64,000 bases of DNA, from contig NC_005027.1 in assembly GCF_000196115.1 (NCBI RefSeq), forward strand, positions 7,064,001 to 7,128,000, given 5' to 3'. Shown piece by piece: positions 58,129-64,000 of this stretch; positions within the stretch are counted from its first letter, which is position 1; every line of letters begins with the position of its first letter. The notes below the pieces were generated by a model. That model saw nothing but the letters and a program-made list of their open reading frames with translations, was not told where the DNA came from and made no database searches. A program made the translations under genes and the position numbers. The DNA is from Rhodopirellula baltica SH 1. GTDB lineage: Bacteria > Planctomycetota > Planctomycetia > Pirellulales > Pirellulaceae.

Positions 58129-58275
58129 GTGGGGCCCGCCTGTTTACCGGTCATAGATGTGCTCGGCGTTGTCTGGAGGACGCTCGCCGAGCAATTGGAT
58201 TGATTGATGCCATCGTAACAGTTTGCCAACACGGCGCCGTCGTTCCGTTTGGTATTGCCGCCAAGATCTAGGCAG

Positions 58276-58290
58276 CCCACCAAAGGTGGG
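58276..58290 (+). promoter_or_regulatory. Hairpin in the leader of the pil-like operon
   Basis: CCCACC-AAA-GGTGGG, with outer AAGAT/ATCTT also able to pair, about 70 bases before the PilM-like start. It could influence leader RNA stability. No T-run follows, so it is not a clear terminator. Confidence 0.35.
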
Positions 58291-58358
58291 TGGAATCTTT
58301 CTACCTGGTCGGGTTTTGACCTCAGAAGCAAAGGGAAGAATGCCGTTGCCACGAGCAT

Positions 58359-59975
58359 ATGAATCGCTCTGCAACCAAAATGAACGAACGTTCCCCTCGG
58401 TGGCCACTTGGTCGCTCGTCGTTCGCATCGACGGTCGAGCGCAGCGTGGCGTTGCGAATCGAAGACGACCGGTTGTTGCTTGCGATTGCGAACAAGTCGA
58501 CCGATGCGGTTCAATTGAACGAACCGGCGGATGAGATGATCGTCGATCAGGTTCGATGCTCGGATCCAAACGGTTGGATCAACAGTGGGCGCTGGACTGA
58601 AATGGTCGAAGCGTTGACCACGTTGAAGCAGCGCCATCAAATTGGTGATGCACCCGTTGCTGTGTCGCTGAGTGGTGACTTCTGTGTCACTCGCATTTCC
58701 GTGGGAACGGTCGAAGACGTTGATCGCGACTTGTCTGCGTTAGCGGGACGCATCCCTCGTTATTTGCAATTGGGACCAGGCGGTAAAGTCACCGGTCACA
58801 CTCGCGAGACGATCGGGCCGGGGATGGAGCATGCGTTGACGGCGGTTGGCAACCGAGTGCGTCTGCAGAATCTCTATGAAGTCTTCCGCATGTGCGACAT
58901 CGAGATCGCTTGGGTGGAACCTTCGCTGGTCAGTCTGTCTCGGTTGATCGGTTGGCTGGGGCTGGACCGACACGCACCTGTGTTGATCGCCGATTCGTTT
59001 GGTCGATCGTGGGAAGTTGGAATCTCGTTCGAAGGACGCTTGCTGTTGGACTACCGTCCGGCGGCGGCCCGAGACGGCAGTGAATTCGCGGATGTGATCG
59101 ATCACCACTTGGAACGTTTGCAACGTTTTTGCCAGCGTCACCGCGGGATGTCAGACCACCAGTTGGATCAATTGTTTGTCGGCGGCGGTCCCGACAAAGT
59201 GATGCCGGTCGTCAAGCGTTTTGCCAACGATTCAAAACTGTCCGTTTCGGCGATCACTCTGGACTCCGCACCGTGGAAGATTGATCGTTACAAGTCGACC
59301 GCCATTGAAGGTGCTGACGAAATCTTCTGCGAAGTTCCGATTCCTGAAAGCGATACGGTAGCCATCGCGGCGGCTGTGTTGCCGTTGATCGCCAATCCGG
59401 AATTGCCCAAGCCTGACTTGTTGCAAGAGATCCGACGTGATCGTGGCAAGTCGTTTGTGCGGCGAGTGGTCGGAACGTTCTGGCCCGCCGCGGCGGCCGT
59501 GGTTCTGTTGTCGTTGGGATTCACGATGGTCGCCAATGAACGATCGCGAGCGGAACGACAACGTCAACAACGCGACTTCGTCGAAACACAGATGCGTCAG
59601 ACGCAGGTGCGAATGTCAGGCGTGCAAGAAATGCGAGAGTTTGTCACTCATTTGCAGACCATCGAATCCAAAACGTTCACACCGCATGTGAATCAGATCG
59701 TCACGCAAATGGCGCAGTGTTTGCCAGCTCAAACTCGATTGCGATCCATGGTGTTGGATGCCGAGCACCAAATCCACTTGGAAGGTTGGACGGCGCAAGA
59801 GAACGATATCTACGACGTGATCAGTTACGTCCGTCGTGTGCCAGAGATCAACCAAGTCGCTTTGTTGGGTACCAACGCCAGCGCGGATGACGACGGTTTG
59901 GTTTTCCAGATTCGATTGGGCATGCGTCCGGATCGTCCAGAGTTGCAAACGGGAAAGGCCAGTTCCCATGAATAA
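58359..59975 (+). CDS. PilM/PilN-like (GspL-type) assembly protein
   Basis: 538 residues. The N-terminal part (about 25-330) is actin-like as in PilM/GspL (VALRIEDDRLLLAI, VLIADSFGRSWEVGISFEG, QLFVGGGPDKV). A single helix at about 370-390 (AAAAVVLLSLGFTMVANE) leads to a coiled region and a PilN-like domain (LPAQTRLRSMVLDAEHQIHLEGW). Separate pilM and pilN genes are therefore fused, as in GspL. Such proteins form the inner-membrane platform of type IV pili or type II secretion. First of four co-oriented genes. Confidence 0.83.
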   Translation: MNRSATKMNERSPRWPLGRSSFASTVERSVALRIEDDRLLLAIANKSTDAVQLNEPADEMIVDQVRCSDPNGWINSGRWTEMVEALTTLKQRHQIGDAPVAVSLSGDFCVTRISVGTVEDVDRDLSALAGRIPRYLQLGPGGKVTGHTRETIGPGMEHALTAVGNRVRLQNLYEVFRMCDIEIAWVEPSLVSLSRLIGWLGLDRHAPVLIADSFGRSWEVGISFEGRLLLDYRPAAARDGSEFADVIDHHLERLQRFCQRHRGMSDHQLDQLFVGGGPDKVMPVVKRFANDSKLSVSAITLDSAPWKIDRYKSTAIEGADEIFCEVPIPESDTVAIAAAVLPLIANPELPKPDLLQEIRRDRGKSFVRRVVGTFWPAAAAVVLLSLGFTMVANERSRAERQRQQRDFVETQMRQTQVRMSGVQEMREFVTHLQTIESKTFTPHVNQIVTQMAQCLPAQTRLRSMVLDAEHQIHLEGWTAQENDIYDVISYVRRVPEINQVALLGTNASADDDGLVFQIRLGMRPDRPELQTGKASSHE

Positions 59976-60615
59976 ACCGAATGACCGGCTAACCCGGGTG
60001 ATCGTCGCCGCTGGAAGTTTCCTTGTGTTGATAGTGATCGGAAAACCACTGGTCGATGAATACAGCGAGCTACGTGCGGGACATCGAGAATTATCGAAGC
60101 TCGAAGAAGAGTTCGATATGTTGCAATCCCGCGATGTGCGATTGCAGAGAATCGAAACGACGTTGAAGGACGAACGCAAACAGTTGTTGGAACGTTCGAC
60201 CACTCCGGACAAAATTCAGCAAGTTCGTGACACGGTGATTGGCATCGTTCGGCAAAGCAGTGCTACGTTGCGAAGTTTGGAAATTGAAGACGGACAACGT
60301 CGACGGTGGGCATTTCAAAACGATGATCCACACAGTCGACGATTGCCCGAGATGGACGAAGAGTCAGACTTCGAGTTGCATTCGCACTCGTTGACACTGG
60401 TCGCTGATGGGACATTGGATGCGATCATGGAAGTGATGAAGAAAATCAAGAACCAGCAATGGTTGATGACGGTTGAGACTTTGGGATTGGAGCCTGCAGG
60501 ATCAAGCGAGAAATGGATTGGGTTGGAACTGCGAATCACGCTGTATGGACTGCAGCGTTCGGTTCGTGAGGATGATGATCTGGTCGCCGCGATTGAATCG
60601 ACGCGACTGAAGTGA
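59968..60615 (+). CDS. PilO/GspM-like platform protein
   Basis: 215 residues from ATG 59968, overlapping the previous gene by 8 bases. One N-terminal helix (LTRVIVAAGSFLVLIVIGK) precedes a coiled coil (ELRAGHRELSKLEEEFDML, RLQRIETTLKDERKQ) and a small ferredoxin-like domain. Size, layout and position match PilO/GspM, although sequence conservation in this family is poor. It likely dimerises with the PilN-like part of its neighbour. Confidence 0.78.
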   Translation: MNKPNDRLTRVIVAAGSFLVLIVIGKPLVDEYSELRAGHRELSKLEEEFDMLQSRDVRLQRIETTLKDERKQLLERSTTPDKIQQVRDTVIGIVRQSSATLRSLEIEDGQRRRWAFQNDDPHSRRLPEMDEESDFELHSHSLTLVADGTLDAIMEVMKKIKNQQWLMTVETLGLEPAGSSEKWIGLELRITLYGLQRSVREDDDLVAAIESTRLK

Positions 60616-60663
60616 TCCGACGCCAAGTCGTGTCACTGACTTTTCACCAATAGGAATCAACGC

Positions 60664-63132
60664 ATGGCCAAGGAAGGCTCCGCGTCACTAGCTGAACGCG
60701 TCATAACCACTCCGAGCGATTCGCTCGTGAGTCCGATGACGTCGCGTCGTTCGAAAGCTCGGCGTGCGCTCGCTGCCATGATTCAATCCGCTACGTTCGG
60801 AGTGGGGGTGTCGTTGGCATTGTTTGTGACGACGTGGAGCGGTTCCTCTGTGGTTGCTGCAGAATCGAACACAGTTTCAAGCGACTCGCAGAGCATCACG
60901 GTTGATTCAAAGCCAGGCGAAGTCGAAACCAAGGCTGCCGCGGGAGCATCGTTGGCGGTCGGGCCCGAGTCACAAGTTCAATTGGACGGACCTCCGCTTT
61001 CCATCGACGAAGTGCTTTCACAGCGGGGAAGCATCACGTTCCGCAAAACATCGCTTCAAGAAGTGGTGTTTTTGCTGTCGGATCTTTGGAACATCAACAT
61101 CGTCGCGGGCGAGAAGATCACCGGGAACGTATCCGGCGTTTTCAAAGAAGCTCCGCTTCGAGATGTCTTGTCCGCGATCCTGACTTCTTCCGGCTATGGT
61201 TACATCGCGGCGGGAAACAGTTTGGTTGTGTTGCCGCTGGACGAAGTTGGGACGGGAAGCCCCGATTTCGAATCGCGAACGCTGCAGTTTCGAGCGGCCG
61301 ACGAGGCGGAGATGAGTTCGACAATCGCAGCGGCTCAGTTGTTGTTGTCCGACCGCGGACGCATTCAACCGATCGGTCGTGGCGCGATTTTGGTGGTCGA
61401 CAGCAAAGACAACATCGATCGCGTTCAGCAAATGTTGATCGCCATGCTACCAGAAGCCACCCTGCAAAGCACCAGCAATCCTTCGGATGGCACGTCGCCC
61501 GGTTTTCAGCGACCGGCGTCACCAAACGTCTATGACGCGATGGCGACCGAGATCATCTACCTGACACCTCAATTCACCGAAGCCTCGGAAATGAGAGAGT
61601 CGCTCGAAGGTGCGCTGGGAGAAGGCACGATCGTGTCCGTCTACGAAGCTGAGAATCGCATTCTGATCAAAGGCAATCGAGCTCAGTTGGAGTTGGCATC
61701 GCAGGCGTTCAAACAACTTGATGTCCCACGTGCTCAGGTGCGCATCACGGCGTTGATTTATGACGTCAGCTTGGAAGAGCTCGAAGAGTTGGGCGTGAAC
61801 TGGGGACGCGGGTTCCGTTTGGACACAACCGATGAATCGGCTCTCGCTGACTTGGCGGGCAACGTTGAGAAAGCGGTGACTTTCGGAACGCTTGGTTCGG
61901 GCGGGGCGAGTTCGTTTGGCATTCGCACCTTGACGGATACGTTCGACACAAGTGTCTTGCTTCGAGCGTTGGACAGCAGCGATGAAGCAAAGTTGTTGGC
62001 TGACCCTTCGATCACCGCAATCGATCGTCGCGAAGCCTCGATCAAAATCGTTCAGCAAATTCCGATCGTCGCTGCATCACCGGCGGAAGGCAGCAACGTC
62101 GTTTTCGCTCAAGTCGAATTCAAAGACGCCGGGATCATCCTGAAGGTGACACCGCGGATCAGCAACGACAACACCATCGAATTGCAGGTTCAACCCGAAT
62201 ACAGCGTTAAGGTTGGCGAGATTGAAAACAATCCGGTGATCGATAGTCGGACGGCAGAGACCACAGTTCGGGTCGCCAACGGCCATATGTTCACGCTGGG
62301 TGGTTTGCGTCAGAAACGGATCATCGAGGGCACCAGTGGTGTGCCATACCTCCGTGATCTGAAGTACGTCGGGAAGTTGTTTCGAAGCCACTCGACCGAA
62401 GTCCGCGAAAGCGAACTGATCGTGTTTTTAAAACCCGAGATCATCTCGCCTTATGACCATGGCAACGAACGTTCACGACAAGCAATGTGTGTTGCAAACC
62501 GGCAACTTGATGAGATCCCTTACGCGTCGGTTTGTCCGCAAACTCCTTATTGCTACGACAAAAATTGTCCCAATCACCATCCAAGGCCTCGGGTCAACGG
62601 CGGCACCGACGAGTTGCAAATGCTGGGTGGCGAAGGCATCGCACCGATGGAATTGTCGTTTCCCGGTTTGGTGAATCCCGCCCCGGTGGTTCCAGGCCAA
62701 ATTTCGCCGTTGTATGAATCGGAACGAGTGATCTCGGATTCAATCATGCTCGATTCTGAGCCAATGATGCTGGAAACTCCAACCCCAATTCCCAACGGCT
62801 CATCCAGCGTGTTGCCGGCTCCGATGCTGAACCACAGTTCTCGGGCAATGGAAGGGCGACTCTCCAGTCCAAGCCAATCCAGTGCGATCGTGAATGCGTC
62901 CAGTCTTCGAAGTCAGGGGACTCCGCAGGTTCAGCCTCGGTTGCGAAGCGAATCGGTTTCGGCAATCCCAGCATCATCCAGGATGATGCCCGCAAAGGTG
63001 GAAACATTTCGATCGCTCATCAACGAACCTTTGCGAGCCGACCTGCTGTCCAATGACGTCTCGTCCCATCGAGATGCGGAAGAATTCGCGGGTTACCCGC
63101 CGGTCTATGTTCGCAAGATGGAGCAACCGTGA
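60664..63132 (+). CDS. Secretin (PilQ/GspD family outer-membrane channel)
   Basis: 822 residues with an N-terminal signal ([22 protein letters not shown]). An STN-like N0 domain at about 120-195 ([20 protein letters not shown]) and an N1/NolW domain at about 295-365 ([20 protein letters not shown]) precede the secretin core at about 440-600 with [16 protein letters not shown] and [18 protein letters not shown] long Ser/Pro-rich tail of about 210 residues after the core is unusual and holds four Cys (CVANRQ...[12 protein letters not shown]). It forms the outer channel of the assembly/secretion machine. Confidence 0.92.
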
Positions 63133-63677
63133 TGTCCGAACAACGTTTGACAAGACGGACGCGAAATCACGGCAACAAAACCATGTCGAAGGGTGTCAGC
63201 AAATCGACAACGACTCGGTTGAAGTGGACTGCCGCGTTCGTGTTGCTGTTCGTGAAAGTAGTGGTGCTGCCAGGTTGCGGCGTGGACCCAGAGTCGATTG
63301 AGACGATTCGCCGTGTTGCGATGCAGGACCGGAAGACTCAATCCGATTTGAACATCGGTGGCGGCGAAGATGGATCCGTGGCGGTGAGTTCACCAAGAGT
63401 TTTCGAACCACCTTTTCCGGATCGCAGGGATCCGTTTCACATTGACCAAGCGGCCCCGTCGACGGTGACGCGTCCCACGAAAGCCTCTGAGTACTTGGTG
63501 CTCGGATTCGCGGATGTGGGGAAAACGCGCGCGATCATCCGCTTTGGCGACGAGACCCAATTTGTTTCCAAGGGCGACACGATCGGTGACGCCGAGGTGC
63601 TGGATGTCATTCCGCCCCGCGTTCGTTTGAGGAATGGCAGTTTCATTTGGGAGGCCAGCATGTTCCAGTCGCCATAA
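63129..63677 (+). CDS. PilP/GspC-like lipoprotein
   Basis: 182 residues; ATG overlaps the secretin stop (ATGA). A hydrophobic segment ends in lipobox LPGC (Cys50), although the N-terminal arm before it is long, so ATG at 63183 may be the true start. The C-terminal part ([52 protein letters not shown]) resembles the HR domain of PilP/GspC, which contacts the secretin N0 domain. Last gene of the operon before the terminator. Confidence 0.82.
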
Positions 63678-63713
63678 GTTTTTTTATCGAGCATTCTCTG
63701 GTGTCACGACCTT

Positions 63714-63748
63714 GGCCCGCATGAAGCAATTCATGCGGGCCATTTTTT
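63714..63748 (+). terminator. Rho-independent terminator of the pil-like operon
   Basis: A perfect 12-bp stem GGCCCGCATGAA/TTCATGCGGGCC with loop GCAA is followed by ATTTTTTG, 36 bases after the PilP-like stop. Confidence 0.92.
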
Positions 63749-63759
63749 GTTTACGGGAC

Positions 63760-64000
63760 TCATGCTGACAAATTTTGCTGTGATTCAAAATCTTGGATGC
63801 ATGCAACGTGAATACTTCGGCCGGCTGATGTGAAATCTTTTGTGGGCACTGCATAGTTGGACGCCAATGCGGTTTCTTCGATTCTAGCCATCTGATAGGC
63901 TTTCGGTTTGCAAATCATTCCAACGCGAACCGGCCGAGTCATCTTGGGACTGCTCGCATCACCCCGACGGAATTGAAATATCTGGTGCCCTGGAGGCAGT
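63760..64000 (-). CDS. C-terminal part of a protein cut by the right edge
   Basis: The leftward frame is open from base 64000 to a TGA at 63760, about 79 residues, beginning LPPGHQIFQFRRGDASSPK and ending FESQQNLSA. Composition is protein-like: VGMICKPKAYQMARIEE, then HVACIQDFE. No family is recognised from this end. It converges with the pil-like operon, the terminator lying between. Confidence 0.5.
   Translation of the reverse strand, partial: LPPGHQIFQFRRGDASSPKMTRPVRVGMICKPKAYQMARIEETALASNYAVPTKDFTSAGRSIHVACIQDFESQQNLSA

Overview
The window looks like a chromosomal segment of a planctomycete close to Rhodopirellula. The basis is family content, not a database search: two prepilin-like DUF1559 proteins, a sulfatase, a BlaI/M56 pair, large hybrid kinases, a membrane Ser/Thr kinase, a GxxExxY protein and long palindrome-rich intergenic DNA. 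Coding density is moderate. No rRNA, tRNA or CRISPR array was recognised.

Layout. 1-4300: a sulfatase and a beta-helix protein read leftward, divergent from a XylR-type regulator, which suggests a polysaccharide-use locus. 4305-5786: a DUF1559 protein with a stop at codon 4, followed by a small lipoprotein. 6719-14464: hybrid kinase, double-domain KaiC-like ATPase and second hybrid kinase with overlapping ends. 14586-14708: four hairpins in a row, then a thioredoxin-like protein. 15642-20662: an ATPase plus subtilase pair resembling the IetAS defence/toxin-antitoxin type. The subtilase gene is split by a complete IS701-like element with 14-bp inverted ends and a CTAA target duplication. 20663-22195: palindrome-rich DNA with an inverted pair of composite repeats and a cloverleaf-like element nested in a larger inverted repeat.

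22195-34302: small zinc-ribbon and His-rich proteins, an EamA protein, a GT2-GT39 fusion, M56/BlaI, a second DUF1559, a PAP2 phosphatase, a SOUL protein, an SDR-DUF2867 protein, and RecQ with a small partner. 34472-39064: an M42-like peptidase, a TadE-VWA-TadE cluster, and an ECF sigma factor with a membrane partner. 39203-40652: three tandem GxxExxY cassettes, each bounded by 37-bp inverted repeats; only the middle one is intact.

40865-54558: TetR plus alpha/beta hydrolase, a DUF5060/DUF4038-type glycosidase-like protein, a YhdH-type reductase, asnS-gluQRS, acetyl-CoA synthetase, a membrane Ser/Thr kinase, a methyltransferase-like protein with a basic tail, and an ATP-grasp ligase. 54616-63677: a zinc metallopeptidase, a zinc-ribbon membrane protein, a secreted Pro-rich protein, and a PilMN-PilO-PilQ-PilP-like operon ended by a strong terminator. 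The right edge holds the tail of another leftward gene.

The most unusual items are the GxxExxY cassettes, the IS-broken IetAS-like system, the structured intergenic elements, the KaiC-kinase operon and the early stop in the first DUF1559 gene.
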